From: Thermoguttaceae bacterium
GTDB lineage: Bacteria > Planctomycetota > Planctomycetia > Pirellulales > Thermoguttaceae
NCBI GenBank assembly: GCA_025060325.1
Contig: JANXBW010000013.1
Span: 60,292-124,291 of the forward strand
Length of the DNA: 64,000 nt
Direction: 5' to 3'
Position 1 is the first letter of the stretch. Each line of letters begins with the position of its first letter. The notes beneath the pieces were generated by a model. It did not search any database and was not told where the DNA came from. It saw nothing but the letters and a program-made list of their open reading frames with translations. This document shows positions 1 to 9,486 of the stretch, piece after piece. The position numbers and the translations under genes were made by a program.

Positions 1-2079
1 GCGCCCAATCTTATAAGGACTTTGCCCATCGATCGGTCCTGGGTTCTTGAACTCGGGTATCGACTCAGCGCTATCTAAATGGCGGGCAAGATCAGGCGGC
101 GCACAAACTTTGTCCACAGGAAAACGCTGGGCAATCTCCGGCACAAGATTGTAGTGATCGCGATCGCCGTGAGAAAGCACAATGGCACCAATTCGCCTGA
201 CGCCCAATGCCCAAAGGGCCCTACTTATCCGCGCCCCTGCTTCCACTGGGTGACGGACCGAACCGGCATCGTACAGAATCGCCGGCGTTCCCGGAGCTTG
301 GATGACCACCAGCAAACCATGTCCCACTGAAAGAAAGGTGCAGCGAAACTGTCGCTTGATCGCTAGAAACTGCGATCCAATAATCCCGAGCAGAATCCAC
401 AGCCCAAGAAGCCCCACTGCAAAGCGCGGCTGCCGCAAAAGGCGGACCGAGGCTATCCCTCCGAGGATGGCATAGTAACCCAAGATCCACCACTCGGGCG
501 ACCCGGGGACCCAAAAAAATGCCCCAGGAATTTCTCGTGCGATTTGGACGATTAATTGACATGCCTGGGCAGCGAGTTGACAAATTCCGGCCAACAGCCA
601 AGCAGCAGGCGGAAAAATGGCATCCACCAAGAGAATACCTAGTCCCGCCACCATGGTGATCAAAATCACCGGCCACATAAGCACCGTAGCAAACGGGGCA
701 ATGATTGAAAGGATATGAAACTTCCAGGCGAGGTATGGGCCTGTTATCAAACTAATCCACACGCTGGCCAGGAAGACTTCAGTGAGGACTTTGCGAATTC
801 GATAAGTGTAGACGGCGATGCGTCCCGGCCGAACGGTCAGCCACTCCGACGCGGACATCTGCCGCGGGGCAAGGGGGCCGCGATTAAACCAAAGCAGTGC
901 CGCAGCGCCCAGGAAGCTTAAATGTGCCCCAGGGTTAAAAAGGTCAGCGGGGCGAAAAGCAAGAACTGTCAAACCTGCAGCACCCAGGAGGTTAAAGTCC
1001 CAAGGCACTCGGCCATAGAGGGCTGCCACACATCCAAAAAGAACCAAAGTGCCCGCTCGGAGTACGGACGGCCCCGCGTCGGCAAGAAACATGTAGGCCA
1101 CCACCGCAGCAGCGGCGGAGGTGACAATCATTCGCCATCGCCGGAAGAAAAGTGCCGCTCCGGCCACTGCCGCACCCGCCATTAAACCAACATGTAGCCC
1201 GGAGATAGCCAAGAAGTGGAGAAGCCCCGTCTCCACCATGGGACTTGAAAGTTGCCAATCAATCCCCTCACGAATCCCTAAGATCAATGCCGCCACCACT
1301 GCACGGGAGCGACCGTCCAAATATCTTTCTAATACCCGGTTGTGATATCCCCGCGCGCGGGCAATAAGAAGGGGCAGGCTCAATTTGTCAACATGCCCCA
1401 CTTTCTGCACACATTCCGGCAAGGGTACCCGCAGGACGCAAAGCTGGCGCTCAGCCCGCCACTGGGCAGAAACGTCGCTTTCGCCGGGATTTTGGGGCGG
1501 ATAGCCCCGGAAAAGAAGACCATAAGCTTCAACCACATCCCCTGCCCGCAGTCCGCGTAATTCGCCGTTGACCACAAGGAGGAGCCGTCCCGACACACTT
1601 CGCCACGATGCCCCGTCGCGAAGGGCCCTGGCTTGCAACCCCACCACCGTGCTGGGCGTATCGCCGCTATAACCGGTGGGCATGGCCGGAAGGGCCGGAC
1701 GAACCCGCGGTTCCTCGATCACCACCGCCTTGAGGCAAGCCTGGGGCGAATTGGGCGAGGCGAAAAACCCTATATCGTCGGAGGGAAAGTATCGCCAAAG
1801 GCAGTGGTGATGAATGGCAAAAACCCCGGCTGTGGCGGCGAGAAGATATGTCCCTGCCCCGCCCTCAAGCCGGCATAGCCACAAACCGAGCCACCCTAAC
1901 CAGAAACCAGCAGTCAGCAAAACCCAAAAAAGGAGCGGAAAGTACACAGTACGATCTAAAAGGATCCCTGCCGCAGCAGCCACCAACAAAACAACAAGTG
2001 GCGGCGGGCCACCACCGAAAGTTTTACTCCCACCCAGCTCAGCGTGAATTGTCGCCCGATTTGCCGCTTGAGCCGTCAT
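1..2079 (-). CDS. comEC: ComEC/Rec2-family DNA internalization protein (3' end beyond window)
   Basis: This protein forms the inner-membrane channel that takes up single-stranded DNA during natural transformation. My translation of the minus strand from the ATG at 2077-2079 stays open for all 693 codons to the window edge, so the C-terminus is missing. The N-terminus has two hydrophobic segments, followed by a soluble region of the kind found in ComEC. The competence core carries the signature FLAISGLHVGLMAG near residue 288 and then many membrane segments. Near residue 620 a metallo-beta-lactamase domain begins, with SVGHG and the metal-binding LSHGDRDH near residue 634. Family, order and length match full-length ComEC with a C-terminal nuclease-like domain. 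No other competence gene lies nearby. A short ATG frame just upstream (2096) stops early, so 2079 is the best start. Confidence 0.93.
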   Translation of the reverse strand, partial: MTAQAANRATIHAELGGSKTFGGGPPPLVVLLVAAAAGILLDRTVYFPLLFWVLLTAGFWLGWLGLWLCRLEGGAGTYLLAATAGVFAIHHHCLWRYFPSDDIGFFASPNSPQACLKAVVIEEPRVRPALPAMPTGYSGDTPSTVVGLQARALRDGASWRSVSGRLLLVVNGELRGLRAGDVVEAYGLLFRGYPPQNPGESDVSAQWRAERQLCVLRVPLPECVQKVGHVDKLSLPLLIARARGYHNRVLERYLDGRSRAVVAALILGIREGIDWQLSSPMVETGLLHFLAISGLHVGLMAGAAVAGAALFFRRWRMIVTSAAAAVVAYMFLADAGPSVLRAGTLVLFGCVAALYGRVPWDFNLLGAAGLTVLAFRPADLFNPGAHLSFLGAAALLWFNRGPLAPRQMSASEWLTVRPGRIAVYTYRIRKVLTEVFLASVWISLITGPYLAWKFHILSIIAPFATVLMWPVILITMVAGLGILLVDAIFPPAAWLLAGICQLAAQACQLIVQIAREIPGAFFWVPGSPEWWILGYYAILGGIASVRLLRQPRFAVGLLGLWILLGIIGSQFLAIKRQFRCTFLSVGHGLLVVIQAPGTPAILYDAGSVRHPVEAGARISRALWALGVRRIGAIVLSHGDRDHYNLVPEIAQRFPVDKVCAPPDLARHLDSAESIPEFKNPGPIDGQSPYKIGR

Positions 2080-2282
2080 TCAAAAGTACTTGCTCCATTC
2101 CACCGGAAACCCATCCCATTCCGCCAACCGTTGAGGATGCAAGTGACCCCTCAAGTAGATGCCGCTACGCCATATGCGGACCGAGGCTTTTCCTTTGGAA
2201 TTGCGGATCTCGAAAATAGGGGACTCTGAGCTAAAGATTTGGGGATCTCTTTCTGCGAGCTGCCTCGGGGAAATTAGTTCCT

Positions 2283-2311
2283 GTTATGACGGGCAGGCGC
2301 TTGAGGTTCAA
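2283..2311 (-). promoter_or_regulatory. Candidate sigma-70 promoter for comEC
   Basis: Reading the minus strand, TTGAAC (2306-2311) is followed after 17 bases by CATAAC (2283-2288). These are 5/6 and 4/6 matches to the consensus hexamers. It would give a leader of about 200 bases before the comEC start. This is a motif match only. Confidence 0.3.
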
Positions 2312-3713
2312 CAAAGTTTCAACCGGACAGCGTAGGTTTTCGCTTAAGGTTTGAGTGGACGACCGGATGATCAAAGCCCACCGTTGACTGAACGGGATTC
2401 GAATAGCTCCCCAATCCCCGAGGTTTGGGGCCCGCTTCGCGGGCGAGTCGCCACACCTGTCGCAATGGATTTGGAGGGTGAGCGTGCCGCGTTCCTGATA
2501 AAAGTTCGAGGGCCTAGACTAGCTTTTTTGGCCTGCACCGGCCGCTGGGGTCGCTGCCAGTAAAGCAATGGCCCCGGCAATCCCCACACTCCAACCCCAT
2601 GCTATCCGGAGTGTCGATTGCCAACCTGTCCCCCTCGTCGCGGTGGTCCTTCACCAGGAAAGTCTTAACGCGGCTACAACGGTCGAGCAGCAAGCCCACC
2701 CCTATGTTCATTCGCGCGGAATTCGGGCAAAAATCCTCCAGGAAAAAACAGGAAAAATTTTCGGACCCATTTGTTCAATAACCGGTCCCCAGTCCGTAAT
2801 TAGAACTGGGCAAATTATGCGCATCGGCCCCGCTAATGACCGTAGGCCTCAAGTTACCACCCTTGAGGGGGCGATGGAAAACGGAGAGGTATCCCTTGAC
2901 AGCGTCGCCGGGACGCCAAAAAGCGTGCTAGAGAGGCCGATGACCTGACAAAGCAAGTGAGCCCAAAGGCCCATCCGAGGCAAGCGGGCCGCCCGACCCA
3001 GCGAGATCTAGGGGGAATCGATAGGGTAGTCCGAGGCGTTAGCCCAGGGGTCTTGTAAAAGCTCTTCGAAATGGGAACAAACTCGGTTCGTGATGTGTCT
3101 AAGAAAATTGGTTGGGACCGTCAGAGCGTTTGGCTACGACCAACGGGATAGTTAAGAGCATCTAAATGGGTGGGTTTTCGCCAATCGCCCGCTACCGAGT
3201 ATTTTCTAAAAGTTCCCGGTCGCCCCTTAAAATTCAGCGTCCGTAGGGCGGCACCCTGGGTAAACAGTTTCCGATGGCGGTAGGACGCCGCGATACAAAA
3301 TCAGAAGTGGCGTCTAATTAACTTGCGGTCGGGGCTTAAGGCGCACTCAAAACCGGCATCTGCAACCTGCAAGATCTTTAAACTCTACCCAGCCCCTAAG
3401 CCCGCTACTCATGAGTTTTGGCAGGCGAGGTAAGAGGGCAGTAGGCCGGTCAATATTAATCGACCCTGTCCTATCACATCATTAGTCCTTCCTCAGGAAG
3501 GAAGCAGTTACCCATCGGTTATCGATATCCCTATCTCCGGTATCTGGCTCCTACGTCGGATGCCTAGATCTACGTTGTCAACGCCGGAAAGACCGGCACC
3601 CCTGCGGATCACTCGCGGCCGGAGGGCCTTGTGTATTGATTCGCTAAAGGCCCTCGCAAAAAATCACGTTCTGAGTGCTTGCATCTTTCCAAACCAAGCC
3701 CGGAGAGTTTTGC
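2312..3713. other. Gap of 1.4 kb without a convincing gene
   Basis: No frame here has a protein-like composition, and I found no tRNA or rRNA. Small hairpins are visible: GCCCGC-TTC-GCGGGC near 2429-2443, and TCCTTCC-TCA-GGAAGGA at 3486-3502, without a T run. The stretch before 3714 presumably holds the promoter of the sigma-factor gene, but I could not pick one. Confidence 0.5.
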
Positions 3714-4439
3714 ATGAACAACAACGTTCTGGATAACAATCCGTGCTGCGACCAGGCCACATCTGAAGTAACAAAGCTGGCTATTCTGGCACTTATCGAG
3801 AATGACCGGGATGCTTGGGAACAACTATTGCCACACATCGACGCAATTTCAAGGCTTGTCATTAGCCGCGGTCGCCTCCGTCGTGATAAGGCGGCTGTTT
3901 TTCAGTCCGAGGCATATGGGGTTATCTTTGAAAAGCGCCTTTCCTTTGATCCCAAGGCGGGGTCGTTCGAAGGGTGGTGCTACACCGTGCTCTACAACAG
4001 GGCCGTCGACATTGCCCGAAAATGCATAGCGGATAACCGACTTCGGTCAGTCGCCGCCGAGAAGTACCGGGAAAAGCAAGAGGAAAGTGCATCGTCCGAG
4101 GAAGCTGACTCATTTGCTCCGACCATCTCAACTTCCACCGCCGCTCGCCCCTTCTGCGACGAGCAATTGAGTCATTTGGAAAGACTTCCTCCTAAACGGC
4201 GGGTGATTGCTCTGGCCGCCGTTAACTTACACCGGCGCGCGCACCAAGATTACTGGAACAAGTGGCTTAAGGAAGCGGGAATCTCTCCCCCGTTTCCCCC
4301 GCAGTTTTCAGCGAAAAGCCCTAAAGAGATCTTCGAATCGTTAGCTGCTGCGTTAGGACTTAGTCCTCAAGCAGTCCGGCAGCATGTTTACCGAGCGCGG
4401 GATGTCCTTCGCGAAGTTTTGGCAAAGGACCAGGAATGA
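3714..4439 (+). CDS. ECF-type RNA polymerase sigma factor with an insertion in region 4
   Basis: This is a 241-residue alternative sigma factor that would direct RNA polymerase to a special promoter set. Sigma region 2 spans about residues 28-105, with the typical FDPKAGSFEGWCYTVLYNRA core. A low-complexity Ser/Glu/Thr linker follows (about 118-145). Region 4 begins with LERLPPKRRVIALA (155-168) and ends with the helix-turn-helix LGLSPQAVRQHVYRARDVLRE. About 35 residues rich in Trp and Pro lie between these two parts, where ordinary ECF factors are continuous. The ATG at 3714 has GGAGAG six bases upstream. An in-frame GTG at 3675 lies further upstream but has no such site. The next gene overlaps by ATGA, so the two are probably co-translated. 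No membrane anti-sigma is visible. Exact ECF group not assigned. Confidence 0.85.
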   Translation: MNNNVLDNNPCCDQATSEVTKLAILALIENDRDAWEQLLPHIDAISRLVISRGRLRRDKAAVFQSEAYGVIFEKRLSFDPKAGSFEGWCYTVLYNRAVDIARKCIADNRLRSVAAEKYREKQEESASSEEADSFAPTISTSTAARPFCDEQLSHLERLPPKRRVIALAAVNLHRRAHQDYWNKWLKEAGISPPFPPQFSAKSPKEIFESLAAALGLSPQAVRQHVYRARDVLREVLAKDQE

Positions 4440-5275
4440 ACCAGGGCAGCCTTTGGGGTGAACCCATACACACCTATCGGGACCTTCCAGACCCCCGAGA
4501 TCCTAATGCCCCTTCCGGGGCGCGGACAGAGCTAGTGCTCTTTGAGGACTACTGGCGAAAGATTATTCTCAAGCACATAGCTGAAGACCGCGAGCCGTGG
4601 CGGGAGGTTTTTCTGGCCGACGAGCGGCGGGCTTTAATTAAGTGGGCTGAGGGTGGGCCGCTCGATCAGGAGGAATCCGCCCGATTTGAAAAATGTTTGG
4701 CACGGCTGGGGGAAGAAATCCGCCGCGCTTTGGCCCGACCGCTCGTTCTTCTCAGCATTCGCAAGTATTCGGGCCGCAAGCCAATTGTAAGTTGGTCCAT
4801 TGTCTTGCCATGCGGGGCGCTAGTTTGTGTGCACTCGATAAGTTGCCCGCCCGGCGACCAGGAGAGTAATGTCCTAAAAACCTGTTACATTCCGTGGCGT
4901 GCGGCCGTAAAACCTAGTGAAGAGAGATGGCAGCAAGTAGCACGATTCCTAATATGGGTGTACGGTGAGAAGCGGGATCGCCGGATTTATCCCCCGGAAC
5001 CCAGCACCATGGTGGTTAGATACACCCCCTCTGGGGTGTCAATTTCGGATCGCAATATCAGATTTGTGACCCTTGAGCAGTGGGGATTTTCGCTGGGCAC
5101 GCCGGGCAATCCGTGGAGCGGGCGGCTTCCCGACTGGGAAAAAGAAATAGCTCCCAAGGAGCAAAGAAAGCTTCGACAACTTCGGAAAAGGCGGAAAAGC
5201 CAGACCCCATGCCAAGCGGCGGGAGATCCCAATTCTGCAGGGGAACCGGGGGAGCGCGGCGCTTTTCCGTTGTGA
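4436..5275 (+). CDS. Unknown protein translationally coupled to the sigma factor
   Basis: The product is a 279-residue soluble protein that I do not recognise. The start codon shares ATGA with the sigma-factor stop, and AGGACCAGGA lies just before it, so translation is likely coupled. The N-terminal half is charged and helical (about residues 35-105: DYWRKIILKHIAED, RALIKWAEGG). The middle (about 106-225) looks like alternating beta strands, for example VSWSIVLPCGALVCVHSI. The C-terminus is very basic (EQRKLRQLRKRRKSQ). There is no membrane segment or signal peptide, which argues against a membrane anti-sigma. A soluble regulator or partner of the sigma factor is possible from position alone. 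Confidence 0.7.
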   Translation: MNQGSLWGEPIHTYRDLPDPRDPNAPSGARTELVLFEDYWRKIILKHIAEDREPWREVFLADERRALIKWAEGGPLDQEESARFEKCLARLGEEIRRALARPLVLLSIRKYSGRKPIVSWSIVLPCGALVCVHSISCPPGDQESNVLKTCYIPWRAAVKPSEERWQQVARFLIWVYGEKRDRRIYPPEPSTMVVRYTPSGVSISDRNIRFVTLEQWGFSLGTPGNPWSGRLPDWEKEIAPKEQRKLRQLRKRRKSQTPCQAAGDPNSAGEPGERGAFPL

Positions 5276-5317
5276 TCCTGTAAGCTGGCGATTCCCAGTT
5301 TGGTAGCCTGACAAAAA

Positions 5318-5349
5318 CCTTCCGTGGTGGGATTTTGCGTCACGGAAGG
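5318..5349 (-). terminator. Perfect 9-bp hairpin, terminator-like on the minus strand
   Basis: CCTTCCGTG (5318-5326) and CACGGAAGG (5341-5349) pair perfectly around a 14-base loop. Five A's precede the stem on the plus strand, so a minus-strand transcript would read stem followed by TTTTT. On the plus strand it lies 43 bases after the stop at 5275, where it may protect the 3' end of that transcript. The rest of 5276-5690 holds no gene. A weak TTTACG-18-TATTTA pair at 5612-5641 could serve the gene at 5691. Confidence 0.5.
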
Positions 5350-5690
5350 CGATGAATTTTCGCCCTTAAAACGACGGGAAAAAGTTGAGAGCCACTTCGT
5401 CGAGAAAAAGGCCGCCAGGTCCGCAAAAATTAAAAAGTCTTCGAGAAGCGAAGGACATTGATTTTGGAAGCTATACAGATGAGCTCACTGATTTGCGGTT
5501 GAGCTCGCGATTGAAATAAGACCAGTTTGCTTTAATGAGCTATGTTTGGGTCAACCTGCAACCGGGAAAAAGCGTGTTCCGTCAGCTCCGGCATCTAAAT
5601 CGAGTTGCGTGTTTACGTTTTTAACGCAGGTTGGCTATTTATATGGACACTATTGAATTAGCATGTTTATCGAAGATCAAAGATTGAGAT

Positions 5691-6818
5691 ATGGTGAAAA
5701 CATTTAACTGCTTCAGCAGCGCCGAATTCTATGAGCTTCTCCGGACCGAACTCATCGAGGCCCTAAGCGATCCCCGGCTCGAGGCGTTCGACGAATCACC
5801 GTGGGATGTTTCGCCCGAGGCAGAGGCCGCCGCTTACGAGCTTGCCCTTGCCCTTGGCAGGTGCGCTATCTGCGGGGTGGATCTGCCCGAGGAAATTGAT
5901 GGCACTCTTCCGGCCCCTGAGGCCACGGCCGCCGCAAGAAGGCTTGCGGAGGTCTGCAAAGACTTGTGTGAGCTGATCAAAACCTTGGGGGAGCGTTGGG
6001 AGGAGGCGGAGACTCCAGAGGAAGGCGAGCTTTTGGTGGCGGAGGTTTTCGAAGGCCTGATGGAAACCTATGCCGTCATGGAGGCCCTCTCCCAGGCTTA
6101 CCTTGCGATGGAAGAAGACGACGATCCCAATCTAAGAAGATTCATCATAGAGTTTGATCGGGCGGCAGAGGCCATCAGGCAACTGGACGAGAAGGCCCAA
6201 GATCCGGAAGTCCTTCCGCTTCTTTCCATGGTGGTTGACCTTCCGCTTTATGAGAACTGGAAAAGTTCTCTGGCCAACTCTTTCGCAAGTGCTCCGCCAT
6301 GGTGGCTTTCCGGCATACTGGAAGCAACAGCGGAACAGGTGAACGAAGAGACCGATTCCTTGGTGAGGGAAGCCATTCAGCGCGCAGGGGGCATTGTTCC
6401 GCCGGTATCCGCGATTTCCAGCCACAGGGTCATTCCGGAGCAGGTCTTCCCCGCCAAGGTGGTGAGCCTTGCCGCCGCAGGCCCTTCCGAGGTAGGCAGC
6501 CGTAGGGAGAGCCGCTTCTGGTGGCGGTCCCCAGATGGCAAATTTTTCGCCCGATTGACTATTCCCCGGCAATATCCAGAATCGGGGCGGGTGCCTGTGG
6601 AAATTCTCGGCGCGAAAGGCCTCTTGGCGCGGGAATGGGCGGGGCAGCCGGTCAGATTAAACGGCGTGGAGGTTGATGCTGACGAGAATGCTATAGCCCG
6701 GTTCCCACTTGAGGAAGTTCGCAAAGCCGTCGAGGATGCCGGTGGACAGCTCACTCTGGAGGTAGGCGCCCCACCTCAGCTATGGGAGTCGATCGAGGAG
6801 CCAAATTTCGAACTTTAG
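5691..6818 (+). CDS. Unknown acidic protein with a C-terminal beta-rich domain
   Basis: The product is a 375-residue cytoplasmic-looking protein that I do not recognise. Residues 1-250 are strongly acidic and helical, with many Glu and Ala residues. They include a single CAICG pair (Cys58, Cys61) and a second CKDLC pair near residue 120. Residues 270-375 switch to a beta-rich pattern (RFWWRSPDGKFFARLTIP, then RVPVEILGAKG and PVRLNGVEVD), which suggests a small Ig-like or carrier-type module. There is no signal peptide. It follows the sigma-factor pair on the same strand after about 400 bases, and a strong terminator follows it, so it is probably its own transcript. The ATG at 5691 has only a weak ribosome site (GAG). 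Confidence 0.65.
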   Translation: MVKTFNCFSSAEFYELLRTELIEALSDPRLEAFDESPWDVSPEAEAAAYELALALGRCAICGVDLPEEIDGTLPAPEATAAARRLAEVCKDLCELIKTLGERWEEAETPEEGELLVAEVFEGLMETYAVMEALSQAYLAMEEDDDPNLRRFIIEFDRAAEAIRQLDEKAQDPEVLPLLSMVVDLPLYENWKSSLANSFASAPPWWLSGILEATAEQVNEETDSLVREAIQRAGGIVPPVSAISSHRVIPEQVFPAKVVSLAAAGPSEVGSRRESRFWWRSPDGKFFARLTIPRQYPESGRVPVEILGAKGLLAREWAGQPVRLNGVEVDADENAIARFPLEEVRKAVEDAGGQLTLEVGAPPQLWESIEEPNFEL

Positions 6819-6908
6819 CTGCCCGAGGTTAAATTCCGGGTGCCGCCTTGACAATTCGTTGACTACGCCGGAGGGGGCTACTAACAACACCTCGTTGCCT
6901 TCTGTCAG

Positions 6909-6958
6909 ATCCCCGTAGGCGCCCACAAAGCGAGGGTAAACAGCCTACGGGGATTTTC
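6909..6958 (+). terminator. Rho-independent terminator after the 5691-6818 gene
   Basis: ATCCCCGTAGGC (6909-6920) pairs perfectly with GCCTACGGGGAT (6943-6954) over 12 bp and is followed by TTTTCG. It sits 90 bases beyond the plus-strand stop. It overlaps the last codons of the convergent helicase gene, so the same bases serve both. Confidence 0.8.
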
Positions 6959-9017
6959 GTTTGCGCAAGCGGCCCCTAGGCCGCAATTTTTTGGCAGCTT
7001 TCAACTTTTCTCTCTCCGTCCGGGTGATTCCGCAGAGGGCGTCTTGGTAGCCTGGGTGCTCGGTCTTGCCGGCTGCTTCGTAAAGAAAGCGGCTTGGGAC
7101 ACTTTCCACAAGCTTTCCCCGCTTAAGCCGAGCCACCGCAAAGGTCAAAAATAGCTCGCGCTTTGCCCGGGTCATGCCCACGTAGCAAAGCCGCCGCTCT
7201 TCCTCGAGGGATTCCGAGTCCTGCGCGGCCAGGTTATGCCGATGGGGTAGAATGCCCTCTTCCATGCCCACAAGGAAGACTACCGGAAATTCAAGCCCTT
7301 TGGCCGCATGAAGTGTCATCAGCGCCACGGCGTTACGTCGAAGCTGGTCCTCAGGGTCAGGAGCATCTTCCAAGCTTTCTAACGTAACATTGTGCAAAAA
7401 GCCGGAGAGGCTTGGTTCATCAGCATTTCGCCAGTAGGTCTCCAAGCTCTGACAAAGTTGATCCACTGTGGCAAGTCGGGCCTCCCGCTCTGTGGGATCC
7501 GCATATAAGCGCTCAACTTCTTGACAATAGCCTATTTCATCCACAAGCCCTTTAACAACTGCCGGTCCGGGCGCCTCCTGTGCCCTAGCGGCAAATCGGG
7601 AAATCAGCTCGCGGAACTGTCGCAGCTTCTCCCGAGCGCTTTCAGCCAAGGTGGGCGAAAATTCCTCAGCAACAAGGACCTCCCAGATGGCTTGGCCCCG
7701 ACCGAGCGCTTGTTCTAGGATGGCAGTCACCGTTTGCCGGCCTATTCCCCGCGGAGGCGTGTTGATAATCCTCAGGATCGCCAAATCATCTTGTGGATGA
7801 ATGATTACTTTAAGGTAGGCAAGGATGTCTTTTACTTCCTTTCGATCGTAAAAGGATTGCCCGCCCACTAGCACGTAGGGGATTCTCGCCTGGCGCAGGG
7901 CGATTTCAAAAGGTCGCATTTGATCGTTTGTTCGACAGAGAATGGCGAAATCACGGGGCTGCGCCTCCCCCCGTCGAAGCCGGTCTGCTATTACGCTGGC
8001 CACAAGCTCCGCTTCATGATCCCCGTCGGAGGCTTGCAAGATCCGCGGCTCAGGCCCTGACCGAGGGGAAAAAAGCTCCTTGACATGTCGGCTTGTGTTG
8101 AACGAGATAAGTCGGTTGGCCCAAGAGAGGATCGGCCCGGTACTCCGATAGTTTTCCCGAAGGATGACAACCTTGGCGTCTGGCCAGTCCTCCTTGAATC
8201 GCAGGATGTGCCGAGGCTGGGCTCCCCGCCAGCTATAAATCGACTGGTCATCGTCGCCCACGACACAGAGATTGCGGTGCCGCAAGGCAAGCGCCCGAGC
8301 GATGCGGTACTGCACATCATTTGTATCTTGATATTCGTCGATAAGCAGATGATCAAAACGGCCTGACTCCTCGGCCAAAACCTCCGGGAACTCCCGGAAC
8401 AACTTGTCGACAAGGACAAGCAGGTCGTCGAAATCAACTATCGCTCGAAGGCGAAGCGTCTCCGCATATCGCCGATAGGCGCTGGCAGCCAGATGTTCCT
8501 TATCACAAGCTGCACGGGCCGCAGCCTCGGCGGGATCGACGCCTTCCGTCTTCCATCGGCTTATCCACCAAAGCATTTCTTCCGGGCTGAGGGCGGCACT
8601 CCCGCTTCGCAACTCGCGAAGTACTAGCCGCGCAATCTCCACCTGTTCGGCCCGGTCGCAAATGGAAAAATGCGGGGGGTATCCTACCCGATGAATGTGC
8701 CGCCGCAAAACTTGGAGACCATACGCATGAAAAGTCGCCAGTAGTGGTCGCCCCATCTTGGCTGCCCGCCCCCGGCCCGCCAAACCGGACTCCTGGAGAA
8801 GGGCACGCGCCCGCTCCAACATCTCGTGAGCAGCTTTGTTCGTAAAGGTTACCCCGAGAATCCGCGAAGGCGCCACACCGGCTTTAATCAGCTGGACAAT
8901 GCGGTACGTAATCACTCGCGTTTTGCCCGTGCCCGCTCCCGCAAGAACAAGAAGCGGACCGGACAACGTGTTGACAGCCTCCCATTGGGCGGGATTTAGT
9001 TCGCCGTCCGTGGTCAT
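6945..9017 (-). CDS. UvrD/PcrA/Rep-type ATP-dependent DNA helicase (superfamily 1)
   Basis: This is a 3'-5' DNA helicase for repair or for removing obstacles from replication forks, acting on DNA in the cytoplasm. With the ATG at 9017 it has 690 residues, close to PcrA. Visible SF1 motifs, in order, are the Q-motif LNPAQWEAV, Walker A GAGTGKT (27-33), TFTNKAAHEM (Ia), LIDEYQDTNDVQ (II), GDDDQSIYSWRGA (III), ENYRST (IV), MTLHAAKGLEFPVVF (V) and YVGMTRAKREL (VI). Which of uvrD, pcrA or rep it is cannot be settled here. A TTG at 9026 with GGGAG four bases upstream is an alternative start. The C-terminus is basic (AAKKLRPRGRLRKRK). It is divergent from the PQQ-propeller gene. Confidence 0.95.
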   Translation of the reverse strand: MTTDGELNPAQWEAVNTLSGPLLVLAGAGTGKTRVITYRIVQLIKAGVAPSRILGVTFTNKAAHEMLERARALLQESGLAGRGRAAKMGRPLLATFHAYGLQVLRRHIHRVGYPPHFSICDRAEQVEIARLVLRELRSGSAALSPEEMLWWISRWKTEGVDPAEAAARAACDKEHLAASAYRRYAETLRLRAIVDFDDLLVLVDKLFREFPEVLAEESGRFDHLLIDEYQDTNDVQYRIARALALRHRNLCVVGDDDQSIYSWRGAQPRHILRFKEDWPDAKVVILRENYRSTGPILSWANRLISFNTSRHVKELFSPRSGPEPRILQASDGDHEAELVASVIADRLRRGEAQPRDFAILCRTNDQMRPFEIALRQARIPYVLVGGQSFYDRKEVKDILAYLKVIIHPQDDLAILRIINTPPRGIGRQTVTAILEQALGRGQAIWEVLVAEEFSPTLAESAREKLRQFRELISRFAARAQEAPGPAVVKGLVDEIGYCQEVERLYADPTEREARLATVDQLCQSLETYWRNADEPSLSGFLHNVTLESLEDAPDPEDQLRRNAVALMTLHAAKGLEFPVVFLVGMEEGILPHRHNLAAQDSESLEEERRLCYVGMTRAKRELFLTFAVARLKRGKLVESVPSRFLYEAAGKTEHPGYQDALCGITRTEREKLKAAKKLRPRGRLRKRKSP

Positions 9018-9486
9018 TGGCCTCAATCAGCTCCCGATTGGTCAACACCCTCAAAAAGGCGTCTATTGCCGAAGCTAAATATTAGGCGAGGCGCAGTTAT
9101 TTCACGAGGTGCGTTCGACAGGTATTGGGCCACTAGTTGTACTTGCCCGGTCCTTGTAAATGCAAAACAACCCCGGAAGCCCCATCGCCCTTGTGCTTTA
9201 GCGACCATGAAGCCGCCAAGCCTCGCCCAGCTTTATCGTGGCAAGAAACGGCCAGTGTACATCTGAGGTTCAGCCTCTGTGGCTACAGCTCCCGACCGCT
9301 CAAGTGTCTCAGCTTCGATCTCTCAGAACCCCCTTTTTCACCCTTCCTTTGCCCGACATTGCCGTGCCGTGGAAGCCCGCGGGTTTACCTGTCGCCGTCT
9401 TTTTGCCCAAGTGCGCTTGCGAATCCTGCGAAATCGCAAGGTCAGCTGACTCTGTCTCTTGGGCCATTGGGTGGGGGCAAAGTTGT

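Noticed and set aside
2390..2410. GGGATTCGAATAG, like a tRNA T-arm
   Set aside because: No acceptor stem, anticodon arm or CCA-side pairing fits around it.
2568..2948. 126-codon plus frame
   Set aside because: It overlaps opposite frames, has random-looking composition and no ribosome site.
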